From contig DASXYL010000064.1 in the NCBI GenBank assembly GCA_036502575.1, forward strand, positions 42,068 to 106,067: DNA of 64,000 bases, read 5' to 3'. Below the pieces are notes generated by a model. It was not told where the DNA came from. It ran no database searches and saw nothing but the letters and a program-made list of their open reading frames with translations. Position numbers and translations under genes: made by a program. Of the stretch, positions 1 to 7,978 are shown piece after piece (positions within the stretch are counted from its first letter, which is position 1; every line of letters begins with the position of its first letter). Origin of the DNA: DASXRA01 sp036502575. Lineage in GTDB: Bacteria; Actinomycetota; Actinomycetes; Mycobacteriales; Jatrophihabitantaceae.

Positions 1-1
1 G

Positions 2-1003
2 CGCTCGGTCGTGCTGCTGGGCGAGTCCGCGTCCACGCCCGGCTACCTCGATCGGGGCGTGCCGGCGGGCGAGTGGGCCGTCGTGCTCGGGCTGCACCGA
101 CTCGCGTCGGCGGGAGTGCCCTACGAGGTGACGGTGACCTTCGGCGCGGTGGACGTGACCGCGCCGGCGGTGCCGCCGGTGCCGCCGCCCGGGGCGGCGC
201 GGCCGCCTCGTCGCGACCTGCCGTCGGCCGACGGCCTGCACTGGCTGGCCGGCGACCTGCACGCGCACACCGTCCACTCCGACGGCGGGCTGACCGTCCC
301 GGAGCTGGCGGCGCTCGGCGTCGAGCAGGGACTGGACTTCCTGGCCGTCACCGACCACAACACGGTGAGCCACCACGCGGAGTTGGCGGGGGTTCGGTCG
401 GACATCGAGCTGATCCCCGGACAGGAGCTGACCACCGCCGACGGGCACGCCAATGCGTTCGGCGACATCGGGTGGATCGACTTCCGCCGTCCGGCGTCGT
501 CCTGGGTGGACGAGGTGGCCGGGCGGGGTGGTGTGCTGTCGATCAACCACCCGATCGGGTACGACTGCGCGTGGCGGCACCCGCTGAACGCGCCGATACC
601 GTACGCCGAGGTATGGCACTCGTCCTGGTCCGACCGCCGCGACGGGGGAGCGCTCGCCTGGTGGCAGGCCGCCGGATTGCCGGTACCGGTCGGCGGTAGC
701 GACTGGCACCGCCCGGGCTCGGACGCGCGGCCCGGCACGCCCACGACCTGGATCGCCTGCGCCGACGGCGACGTCCTCGGCGGTCTCGCTGCTGGACGGA
801 CCGCGATCAGTGCCGGACGCGACGCCCCGGTGCTGCTGCGCGTCGGTGACGAGCTGGTCGCCGTCGACGCTGACGGCGCGATGCTCGTGTGCCCCGACGG
901 CCGCCGTACGCCGGTGCGCGGTTCGCGGGCCGGGTTCGCCGACCACCCCGAGCCGCACCTGCTCGAAACCGATGACCGCACGGTGATCGCGATAGCCGCG
1001 TAG
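2..1003 (+). CDS. CehA/McbA-like PHP-domain metallohydrolase, 5' incomplete
   Basis: This is a PHP-family metal-dependent hydrolase of the CehA/McbA type. The metal-binding motifs are visible in order: DLHAHTVHSDGG (the HxH pair), VTDHN, a Glu in IPGQE, INHP and GGSDWHRPG. Family members hydrolyse phosphoester or ester substrates, but the substrate here is unknown. The frame is open to the left edge of the window. An in-frame GTG at 11 could serve as a start, but it is not preceded by visible regulatory sequence, so I treat the gene as cut by the window edge. The N-terminal ~75 residues are Pro-rich and are followed by the catalytic domain. It lies upstream of the GH38 mannosidase but is separated by 505 bp that include inverted repeats, so co-transcription is doubtful. 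Confidence 0.8.
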   Translation, partial: RSVVLLGESASTPGYLDRGVPAGEWAVVLGLHRLASAGVPYEVTVTFGAVDVTAPAVPPVPPPGAARPPRRDLPSADGLHWLAGDLHAHTVHSDGGLTVPELAALGVEQGLDFLAVTDHNTVSHHAELAGVRSDIELIPGQELTTADGHANAFGDIGWIDFRRPASSWVDEVAGRGGVLSINHPIGYDCAWRHPLNAPIPYAEVWHSSWSDRRDGGALAWWQAAGLPVPVGGSDWHRPGSDARPGTPTTWIACADGDVLGGLAAGRTAISAGRDAPVLLRVGDELVAVDADGAMLVCPDGRRTPVRGSRAGFADHPEPHLLETDDRTVIAIAA

Positions 1004-1203
1004 TTCGGTAACCGCGTGGCGCGGTATCTCCCGCACCCAGAGGTCACGCCGGAAGGCCATGCCGGTTGACGGTCGACCTCTGCTCGAGGTACTTACCGCC
1101 TGGAGGGGTGGCTCACCCCGCGGTGGGGTAACTACGGCGTCCTGGGTGGATCGACGAGGCGGGCTACCGCTCAGCGCGGATTGCCGGGCTGCCGGTGCCC
1201 AGG

Positions 1204-1277
1204 TGATCTTTCCTGCGCGTGGAGCCTTGGGGGGCGGTGGGTGCAGGAAGATCGGCTTGGGTCGGTGATCTTCCTGC
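1204..1277. repeat. Short inverted/direct repeat cluster in intergenic DNA
   Basis: The 505-bp gap at 1004-1508 has no convincing gene. It contains GATCTTTCCTGC at 1204-1215, then GCAGGAAGATC at 1243-1253, then its exact reverse complement GATCTTCCTGC at 1267-1277. The last two form an 11-bp inverted repeat with a 13-nt spacer, and the first is a near-identical extra copy. This could be a hairpin or terminator, or the remains of a dispersed palindromic element. No function can be assigned from sequence alone. Confidence 0.6.
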
Positions 1278-1390
1278 GGTGCAGCCTGTGACGGCGTGTC
1301 GTATCTCGGGACATCGGTAGCCCCTTGGCCGTGGTCGGTGCAGGACGCTCGCCGAATCCGCGAACGGCGCCCGCGGCACCGCGCTCGACG

Positions 1391-1444
1391 TTGATCAAGA
1401 GGGAGAAGTGGCTGCCAGGGCGACCACTTCTCCCTCTTGATCAA
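1391..1444. repeat. Perfect 21-bp inverted repeat (long intergenic hairpin)
   Basis: The arms at 1391-1411 and 1424-1444 are exact reverse complements around a 12-nt spacer. The outer ends read TTGATCAAG and CTTGATCAA, and the inner ends read GTGG-CTG and CGA-CCAC. A second hairpin of the same design lies at 11272-11324 (same TTG start, internal TGATCA, inner GTGG/CCAC and CTG...CGA loop edges). The two therefore look like members of one dispersed palindromic family. It sits 64 bp upstream of the mannosidase start and could also terminate or attenuate transcription. Confidence 0.85.
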
Positions 1445-1508
1445 GGAACTTGGGGGCGGCGCCGACCCCGTGTTCGCCGGGTTGGGCGCTCCGGGAAGGA
1501 TCGGCTGT

Positions 1509-4481
1509 ATGCATGACGATCACGTCCTCATCGAGCAGCGGCTGCGCCGCATACTCAGCCGCGTCGAGCGAGCGGTGTACTCCGAGCGGGCGCCGCTCGA
1601 GGTCGCCGTGTGGCCGGTCGACGGCGAGCCGGTGCCGGTCGCCCAGGCCCTGGCCGCGGAGTACGCGCCGGCCCGGGTCGGCGACCGGTGGGGCCCGCCG
1701 TGGGCCACCGTGTGGTTCCGGGTAACGGGGACGGTACCGGCGCAATGGGCGGGCCGCCCGGTCGAGGCGTTGATCGACATCGGCTTCGACGCCGTCCACA
1801 CCGGCTTCCACGCCGAGGGGCTGGTCTACCGCGGCGACGGCTCGCCGGTGAAGGGGCTCAACCCGCGCACTCAATGGGTGCCCGTCACGCTGGGTGAACC
1901 AGTCGAGCTGTACGTCGAGGCGGCCGCCAACCCGGTGATCCTGCAGCGGGACAACCTGTTCTGGCCGACGCCGCTGGGCGACCGCGACACCGCCGGCAGC
2001 GAGCCGCTGTACCGCCTCGAACGGGTCGAGCTGGCGATCTTCGAGACCGAGGTCTGGGAATTGCAGCAGGACCTCGAAGTGCTGGGCCAGCTGGAGGCCG
2101 AGCTCGATCTGGGCGATCCGCGCCGGTGGCAGATCCTGCGTGCGCTGGACCGCAGCCTGGACCGCATCGACGTCCAGGACGTGGTGGCGAGCGCCGCGGC
2201 TGCCCGGGCCGAGCTGACCGACGTCCTGGCCACGCCGGCGCGCGCCAGTGCGCATCGGGCCAGCGCGGTCGGCCACGCGCACATCGACTCCGCGTGGCTG
2301 TGGCCGGTACGCGAGACGATCCGCAAGGTCGCCCGCACGACGGCGAACGTCACCCAGCTCATGGACGACCACCCGGAGCTGATCTATGCAATGTCCTCCG
2401 CCCAGCAGCTGGCCTGGCTGAAGGAAGACCGGCCCGAGGTGTTCGCCCGGGTCGCCGACCGGGTCAAGGCCGGGCAGTTCGTGCCGGTCGGCGGGATGTG
2501 GGTCGAGTCCGACACGAACATGCCCGGTGGCGAGGCGCTGGCTCGGCAGTTCTCGCACGGCAAGCGGTTCTTCGCCGACGAATTCGGCGTCGAGACCGAG
2601 GAGGTGTGGCTGCCCGACTCGTTCGGCTACACGGCGGCGCTGCCGCAGCTGGTCGCCTTGAGCGGGTCACGGTGGTTCCTGACCCAGAAGATCTCGTGGA
2701 ACCAGACGAACAAGTTCCCGCACCACACCTTCTACTGGGAGGGGCTGGACGGCACCCGCATCTTCACCCACTTCCCGCCGGTCGACACGTACAACTCGAA
2801 GCTGGCCGGATCCGAACTGGCGCACGCGTCACGCAACTTCGCCGACAAGGGCGGGTCGAGTGGCTCGGTCGTGCCGTTCGGGTACGGCGACGGCGGTGGC
2901 GGCCCGACCCGCGAGATGCTCGCCCGGGCGGCCCGGCTGCGCGACCTGGACGGTTCGCCGCGCGTCGTCATCGAGCGTCCGGCCGAGTTCTTCGCTCGGG
3001 CCGAGCAGGAGTATCCCGACGCCCCCGTGTGGTTCGGGGAGCTGTACCTCGAGTTCCACCGCGGTACGTACACGTCCCAGGCGAAGACCAAGCAGGGCAA
3101 CCGTCGCAGCGAGCATCTGCTGCGCGAGACCGAGCTGTGGTCGGCCACCGCGGCCGTACGCCACGGTACGGACTACCCGTACGACGCGCTGGACCGGATC
3201 TGGAAGCTCGTGCTGCTGCAGCAGTTCCATGACATCCTGCCCGGGTCGTCGATCCACTGGGTGCACCGTGAGGCGGCGGCCAACTACGCCGCGGTCGCGG
3301 TCGAGCTCGAAGGCCTGATCGACACCGCGCTGCGCCCGCTGGCCGGCGCGGGCACCACGCCGCTCGTGTTCAACGCCGCGCCGCACGCCCGCAACGGCGT
3401 CCCGGCACTCGGCGCGTGGCCCCGCACGAACGGCGGGCCCGCCGCCGTCACGCCGGACGGCGACGGCTACCGGCTCGACAACGGCCGGCTCCGCGTATCC
3501 GTCGATGGGCGCGGGCTGCTCACGTCGGTGCTCGACGGTGGCCGGGAGGTGCTCGCGCCCGGCAGCGTCGGCAACCGGCTGCAGCTGCACCCGGACACGC
3601 CCAACCAGTTCGACGCCTGGGACATCGACTCGTTCTACCGTCACGTGGCCACCGACGTCGAAGCCGGCGAACTGTCCACAGTGGACGGTGGGGTGTGCGT
3701 CGTCCGAACGCTGGGCGCTTCGACCATCACTCAAACCATCACGCTCGACGGCGGCACCGTGCTGTTCGACACCGACATCGACTGGCACGAGCGGGAGAAG
3801 CTGCTCAAGGCCGGCTTCGACCTGGACGTGAGCGCCGACCGCTCGGCGTCCGAGATCCAGTTCGGCCACGTGTACCGCCCGACGCACAGCAATACGAGCT
3901 GGGACGCGGCCAAGTTCGAGATCTGCGCGCATCGCTTCGTTCAGGTAGCCGATCCCGGCTACGGCGTCGCCGTGGTGAACGACTCGACCTACGGCCACGA
4001 CGTCACGCGCCACCCGCGCGAGGGCACTGGCGTCACGACGGTGGTGCGCCTCTCGCTGCTGCGCGCGCCCCGCAGCCCCGACCCCGAGACCGACCAGGGC
4101 CGGCACCGGCTGCGGTACGCACTCGTGCCGGGCGCCGGCATCGTCGATGCGGCGCGTGAGGGCTATCGCATCAACCTGCCCGAACGCGAGGTCGTGGGCA
4201 GCGAGACGGTCGAACCGCTGGTGAGCATCGACGACGACGGCGTGATCGTCGAGTCGGTGAAGCTCGCCGACGACCGCTCCGGCGACGTCGTTGTGCGGCT
4301 CTATGAAGCCCTGGGAGCACGCGCGGCGACGACCGTGCGCCTCGGCTTCACCGCCAGCCGCGCGGACGCGGTCGACCTGCTGGAACGCCGTTTAGGGGCG
4401 GCGGAGCTCACCGGGCAAGACGTCGCGATCACGCTGCGGCCGTTCCAGATCCTGACCCTGCGGTTCGGGCGAAAGCAGTAG
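1509..4481 (+). CDS. GH38 alpha-mannosidase
   Basis: The 990-residue product is a glycoside hydrolase family 38 alpha-mannosidase, a Zn-dependent retaining enzyme that removes alpha-mannose residues from glycans. The catalytic N-terminal half shows GHAHIDSAWLWPV (metal-binding His and Asp, about residues 257-269), the nucleophile motif WLPDSFGY (Asp370), and FHDILPGSSIH (metal His574). The C-terminal half matches the usual beta-rich GH38 domains. There is no signal peptide, so it is probably cytoplasmic and may recycle endogenous or imported mannosides. I chose the ATG at 1509 because AAGGA lies 8 bp upstream; an in-frame ATG at 1437 falls inside a hairpin. A rare Leu TTA codon occurs at 4392, only ~125 bp before the UAA-anticodon tRNA gene. 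Confidence 0.93.
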   Translation: MHDDHVLIEQRLRRILSRVERAVYSERAPLEVAVWPVDGEPVPVAQALAAEYAPARVGDRWGPPWATVWFRVTGTVPAQWAGRPVEALIDIGFDAVHTGFHAEGLVYRGDGSPVKGLNPRTQWVPVTLGEPVELYVEAAANPVILQRDNLFWPTPLGDRDTAGSEPLYRLERVELAIFETEVWELQQDLEVLGQLEAELDLGDPRRWQILRALDRSLDRIDVQDVVASAAAARAELTDVLATPARASAHRASAVGHAHIDSAWLWPVRETIRKVARTTANVTQLMDDHPELIYAMSSAQQLAWLKEDRPEVFARVADRVKAGQFVPVGGMWVESDTNMPGGEALARQFSHGKRFFADEFGVETEEVWLPDSFGYTAALPQLVALSGSRWFLTQKISWNQTNKFPHHTFYWEGLDGTRIFTHFPPVDTYNSKLAGSELAHASRNFADKGGSSGSVVPFGYGDGGGGPTREMLARAARLRDLDGSPRVVIERPAEFFARAEQEYPDAPVWFGELYLEFHRGTYTSQAKTKQGNRRSEHLLRETELWSATAAVRHGTDYPYDALDRIWKLVLLQQFHDILPGSSIHWVHREAAANYAAVAVELEGLIDTALRPLAGAGTTPLVFNAAPHARNGVPALGAWPRTNGGPAAVTPDGDGYRLDNGRLRVSVDGRGLLTSVLDGGREVLAPGSVGNRLQLHPDTPNQFDAWDIDSFYRHVATDVEAGELSTVDGGVCVVRTLGASTITQTITLDGGTVLFDTDIDWHEREKLLKAGFDLDVSADRSASEIQFGHVYRPTHSNTSWDAAKFEICAHRFVQVADPGYGVAVVNDSTYGHDVTRHPREGTGVTTVVRLSLLRAPRSPDPETDQGRHRLRYALVPGAGIVDAAREGYRINLPEREVVGSETVEPLVSIDDDGVIVESVKLADDRSGDVVVRLYEALGARAATTVRLGFTASRADAVDLLERRLGAAELTGQDVAITLRPFQILTLRFGRKQ

Positions 4482-4519
4482 CGGCGTGCCGAATCGGGCC
4501 GAGCGCATATCCTGACGGT

Positions 4520-4592
4520 GCCCCCGTAGCCCAACGGCAGAGGCAGGCCCCTTAAAAGGGCTCCAGTGTCGGTTCGAGTCCGACCGGGGGCA
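4520..4592 (+). tRNA. tRNA with UAA anticodon (class I shape, putative tRNA-Leu)
   Basis: This is a 73-nt cloverleaf. The acceptor arms GCCCCCG (4520-4526) and CGGGGGC (4585-4591) pair fully and A4592 is the discriminator base. The T arm is GTCGG-TTCGAGT-CCGAC. The anticodon stem GGCCC/GGGCT encloses the loop CTTAAAA, giving anticodon TAA (4553-4555), which would read the Leu codon UUA. No CCA is encoded. The variable region is only 5 nt (CCAGT), whereas bacterial tRNA-Leu is normally class II with a long variable arm. The D stem is weak (3 clear pairs). It could be a minor tRNA-Leu or a decayed or unusual tRNA. Confidence 0.8.
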
Positions 4593-4653
4593 CGTAGCCG
4601 TGCACGAGAGCCCCCGTCGACCCCCGGCGCTTCGAACGCTGCGGCGGTATCTG

Positions 4654-6198
4654 TCACTGGTCCAATTCGGTCGCCGCCACCTCGGCGTCTTCGGGCTGGT
4701 CGACGATCCAATCAAACGTGCGCTGAACCGCACGTTTCCAGTTGCCGTACTCCCGGTCGCGGGTCGTAGCCGTCATGCGCGGCATCCACCGCGCGGCCCG
4801 GTGCCAGTTGCGGCGCAAGGAATCGAGGTCGGGCCAGTAGCCCACCGACAACCCGGCTGCATAGGCTGCCCCCAACGAGACTGTCTCGGCCACCATCGGC
4901 CGTACGACCGGGGTGTCCAAGACGTCGGCGACGAACTGCATGAGCAGGTTGTCGGAGGTCATCCCGCCGTCGACCTTCAACGATGTCAGCGGCAGGCCGG
5001 AGTCCGCGGACATCGCGTCGATGACCTCGCGGGTTTGCCAGCCGGTGGCCTCCAGGATCGCGCGGGCGAGGTGGCCGCGGGTGATGTAGGACGTCAGCCC
5101 GACGATGATCCCGCGGGCCTCGCTGCGCCAGTACGGGGCGAGCAGGCCGGCGAAGGCCGGCACGATGTAGCAGCCGCCGTTGTCGTCGACCGTCCGGGCC
5201 AGGGTTTCGATCTCCGGCGCGGAGTTGATCATCTGCAGGCCGTCGCGGAACCACTGCACCAGCGAGCCGGTGACGGCGATCGAACCCTCCAGCGCATAGT
5301 GCGCCGGCTCACCCGCGATCTCGTAGGCCGGGGTCACGATCAGGCCGTGCTTGGACCGCACGAGTTCGTCGCCGGTGTTCATGAGCAGGAAACTGCCGGT
5401 GCCGTAGGTGCATTTGACCTCGCCCGCGTCGAAGCAGGCCTGTCCGAACAGCGCCGCTTGTTGGTCGCCGAGCGCCGCGGCGATCGGCACGCCCGGAACC
5501 ACTCGGCGAGCGTCGGCGACCCGGTGCAGCGACGGCACGATCTGCGGCAGCATCCCCTCGGGAATGCCGAAGAAGCGCAGCAGTTCCGGATGCCAGCGTC
5601 TCGTCACGATGTCCATGAGCATCGTGCGGCTGGCGTTGGTGACATCGGTGACGTGTATCCCGCCGTCGGTGCCGCCGGTGAGGTTCCAGATCAGCCAGCT
5701 CTCCATCGTGCCGAACAGCACGTCGCCGCGTTCGGCACGGACGCCCAGCCCCGGATCGTGGTCGAGGATCCACCGCAGCCGGGCCGCCGCGAAGTACGGC
5801 GACAGCGGTAGCCCCGACAGGTCTTGCACGCGCTCGGCCTCCGGTCGCCGCGCGAGCGCATCGAGCAGGCCGGACGTGCGCGTGTCCTGCCAGACGATGG
5901 CGGGTCCGACCGGGCGGCCCGTCGCGCGATCCCACACGATCGTGGTCTCGCGCTGGTTGGCGATCCCGATCGCGACGACCGCCCCGATATCGACACCGGC
6001 ATCGGCCAGCGCGGCCGGCACGACCCATTCCACGTTGCGCCAGATCTCGACCGCATCGTGCTCGACCCAACCTGGTCGCGGGTAGCGCTGGCCGTGCTCG
6101 CGCTGCCGTACGCCAACCAGCCCGCCACGGCGGTCGAAGACGATGCAGCGGGTCGAGGTGGTGCCCTGATCGATCGCGAGCACGTACTGCTCAGCCAT
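4654..6198 (-). CDS. glpK: Glycerol kinase, leftward copy
   Basis: The 514-residue FGGY-family kinase phosphorylates glycerol to sn-glycerol-3-phosphate with ATP. The N-terminal phosphate-binding stretch AIDQGTTSTRCIVFD, NQRETT, IVWQDTR, the GDQQAALFGQ region and the C-terminal LKVDGGMTSDNLLMQ motif are all present, and the length is typical. It starts 3 bp after the stop of the upstream iclR gene, so the two form a leftward operon. It is clearly diverged from the second glpK at 7979-9493 (different residues through most of the C-terminal domain). It is therefore an older paralogue, not a fresh duplicate, and may differ in substrate or regulation. Confidence 0.93.
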   Translation of the reverse strand: MAEQYVLAIDQGTTSTRCIVFDRRGGLVGVRQREHGQRYPRPGWVEHDAVEIWRNVEWVVPAALADAGVDIGAVVAIGIANQRETTIVWDRATGRPVGPAIVWQDTRTSGLLDALARRPEAERVQDLSGLPLSPYFAAARLRWILDHDPGLGVRAERGDVLFGTMESWLIWNLTGGTDGGIHVTDVTNASRTMLMDIVTRRWHPELLRFFGIPEGMLPQIVPSLHRVADARRVVPGVPIAAALGDQQAALFGQACFDAGEVKCTYGTGSFLLMNTGDELVRSKHGLIVTPAYEIAGEPAHYALEGSIAVTGSLVQWFRDGLQMINSAPEIETLARTVDDNGGCYIVPAFAGLLAPYWRSEARGIIVGLTSYITRGHLARAILEATGWQTREVIDAMSADSGLPLTSLKVDGGMTSDNLLMQFVADVLDTPVVRPMVAETVSLGAAYAAGLSVGYWPDLDSLRRNWHRAARWMPRMTATTRDREYGNWKRAVQRTFDWIVDQPEDAEVAATELDQ

Positions 6199-6201
6199 GT
6201 G

Positions 6202-6963
6202 TCATCGGCGATCCGGCTCCAGCTCGCGGGCGATCGCCGCCGCGGCGTCGGTGACGGCTGCGGCCAACGCCGGCCGGGGTGCGCCCGAGGTCAGGCAGAG
6301 CCGTTCGACGGGTCCGCTCAGTCCGATCGAGCCGACGACCAGCCCCCCGGAGCCGCGGATCGGAGCGGCAATTCCTGCCGTGCCGACCAGCCACTCCTCG
6401 TTCTCGACGGCGACGCCGGCCCGCCGCACCCGAGTCAGCTCCTGCCGCAACCGGGCCATCGACACAACGGTGCGCCGGGTGTAGCGCTCGATCTGCGGCA
6501 ACGCGCGGACCGCGGTCGGCGCGTAGGCCAGCAACGCCTTGCCCAAAGCCGTCGCGTGGGCCGGCAGGAGCGTGCCGACGTCCAGCACCTGGGGGCTGTC
6601 GTCCGGACGGAACACGTGATGCACGACGAGAACCTGGTTCTTCAGCAGGGATCCCAGCCGTACAGTCTCGGCAACGTGGGCGGCCAACGAGTCGGCCCAG
6701 TTCAACGACCGCGCCCGCAATTCGTTGACGTCCAGGTAGCTGGTGCCCAGTTGCAGCAAGGCCGGACCGAGGCGGTATTGGGCGGACGCTCGATCCTGTT
6801 CGACGAGCCCGAGCTCGCGCAGGGTGCGCAACAGACCGTGCGCGGTGCCCTTGGCCAACCCCAGCGAGCTGCTGACTTCGGCCAGGCTCAGCCGTCCCGC
6901 GCTGGCCGCGAGCAGGTGCAGGATCGCAGCGGCGCGCTGGATCGACTGCACCGAACCCGGCAT
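6202..6963 (-). CDS. IclR-family regulator of the glycerol genes (GylR-like)
   Basis: The 253-residue regulator has an N-terminal winged helix (about residues 5-65, with SLAEVSSSLGLAKGTAHGLLRTL as the recognition region) and an IclR effector-binding domain behind it. It lies head-to-head with glpF-glpK-glpD and directly precedes glpK. This is the arrangement known for GylR of Streptomyces, which controls glycerol operons in response to glycerol-3-phosphate. Two palindromes in the 168-bp divergent promoter region are candidate operators. The start at 6963 follows GAGGACC on the minus strand. The role in glycerol control is inferred from context. Confidence 0.88.
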   Translation of the reverse strand: MPGSVQSIQRAAAILHLLAASAGRLSLAEVSSSLGLAKGTAHGLLRTLRELGLVEQDRASAQYRLGPALLQLGTSYLDVNELRARSLNWADSLAAHVAETVRLGSLLKNQVLVVHHVFRPDDSPQVLDVGTLLPAHATALGKALLAYAPTAVRALPQIERYTRRTVVSMARLRQELTRVRRAGVAVENEEWLVGTAGIAAPIRGSGGLVVGSIGLSGPVERLCLTSGAPRPALAAAVTDAAAAIARELEPDRR

Positions 6964-7025
6964 GGTCCTCGCCGTCCGTAGAGGGCCGGATGACCTGTTT
7001 GTCCCTACGACACTACGCGCCGTCG

Positions 7026-7040
7026 TTCGGCAATGCCGAA
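7026..7040. promoter_or_regulatory. Operator-like palindrome in the iclR/glpF divergent region
   Basis: TTCGGCA-A-TGCCGAA is a perfect 7+1+7 palindrome. It lies 62 bp from the iclR start and 91 bp from the glpF start. Its size and place fit an IclR-family binding site for autoregulation and control of the glp operon. Binding is inferred. Confidence 0.6.
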
Positions 7041-7060
7041 TGCGCAGCTATTGCCCGGAG

Positions 7061-7078
7061 TGCTGAAAACGTTCAGCA
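7061..7078. promoter_or_regulatory. Second operator-like palindrome upstream of glpF
   Basis: TGCTGAA-AACG-TTCAGCA has 7-bp arms around a 4-bp centre and ends 53 bp before the glpF start. Together with the palindrome at 7026-7040 it gives two candidate IclR half-site pairs, 20 bp apart between their facing ends, near the expected rightward promoter. Confidence 0.55.
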
Positions 7079-7131
7079 TTGTCGAACGAACTCCGTTGCG
7101 CCGGCTATGCGTGGCAGGTGAGAGTCGAGCC

Positions 7132-7950
7132 ATGTCTGACACGACGGCGCAGCCGAGACTGGTGCCCGAGCTGCTCGCCGAGTTCGCCGGCACCATGATC
7201 CTCATCCTGTTCGGGGCGGGGGTCGTGGCCCAGGTGGCCGCGGCCGATATCGGCGATCACGACAGCATCGCCTGGGCCTGGGGCCTGGGCGTCACACTGG
7301 GCGTGTATGTCGCCGGCAAGGCCAGCGGCGCGCACCTGAATCCCGCGGTGACCGTGGCCAACGCCGCGTTCGCCGGCTTCCCGTGGCGCAAGGTCGTGCC
7401 GTACTCGCTGGCCCAGACGGCCGGCGCGTTCGTCGCCGCGCTGCTCGTGCGGTGGAACTACACCGAGTGGCTCGCGCAGGCCGATCCGGGGCACACGATC
7501 AAGACGCAGACCGTGTTCTCGACGCTGCCGGGCAACGGCGCGGTCACGTTCGTCTCCGAATGGGGCGCCTTCCGCGATCAGGTCATCGGCACTGCGATCC
7601 TCGTGTTCTTGATCTTCGCGATCGTCGAGGCGCGCGCCACGCCGCCGCTGGCCAACCTGGCCCCGGTCGTCATCGGGCTGCTCGTGGTCGGCATCGGCAT
7701 GGCCTGGGGCACCGACGCGGGCTACGCGATCAACCCGGCCCGTGACTTCGGGCCGCGCCTGGCCTCGTTCGTCACCGGGTACGGCTCGGCCATGCGCGAC
7801 CAGTTCGGCCATCTCTATTTCTGGGTGCCGATCGTCGCCCCGATCCTCGGTGGCCTCATCGGGGGTGCCCTCTACAAGTACCTTGTCGGCAATCACCTGA
7901 AAGCCGACGAGCCGGTTCAGGAAGCCGGCCGCATACCGTCCGACGTCTGA
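7132..7950 (+). CDS. glpF: Glycerol facilitator, MIP/aquaporin family
   Basis: The 272-residue integral membrane channel is of the aquaglyceroporin type, with six transmembrane helices and two NPA boxes, SGAHLNPAVT and YAINPARDFGPR. The Asp after the second NPA-Arg is typical of glycerol-conducting members. It lets glycerol enter by facilitated diffusion so that GlpK can trap it. I chose ATG 7132 because upstream in-frame codons fall in the promoter/operator region, and GGCAGGTGAGAG provides a ribosome site. It is the first gene of the rightward glpF-glpK-glpD operon, 28 bp before glpK. Confidence 0.92.
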   Translation: MSDTTAQPRLVPELLAEFAGTMILILFGAGVVAQVAAADIGDHDSIAWAWGLGVTLGVYVAGKASGAHLNPAVTVANAAFAGFPWRKVVPYSLAQTAGAFVAALLVRWNYTEWLAQADPGHTIKTQTVFSTLPGNGAVTFVSEWGAFRDQVIGTAILVFLIFAIVEARATPPLANLAPVVIGLLVVGIGMAWGTDAGYAINPARDFGPRLASFVTGYGSAMRDQFGHLYFWVPIVAPILGGLIGGALYKYLVGNHLKADEPVQEAGRIPSDV

Positions 7951-7978
7951 CATCCCGCCCGCGTACGGAGGAAGTCCT

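Noticed and set aside
1059..1398. Several 60-75 codon frames in the gap between the PHP gene and the mannosidase
   Set aside because: They overlap each other and the inverted repeats, lack ribosome sites and show no family resemblance.
4520..4592. A tRNA-borne integration site marking a genomic island
   Set aside because: No integrase, phage gene or repeated 3' tRNA end is visible downstream in the window.
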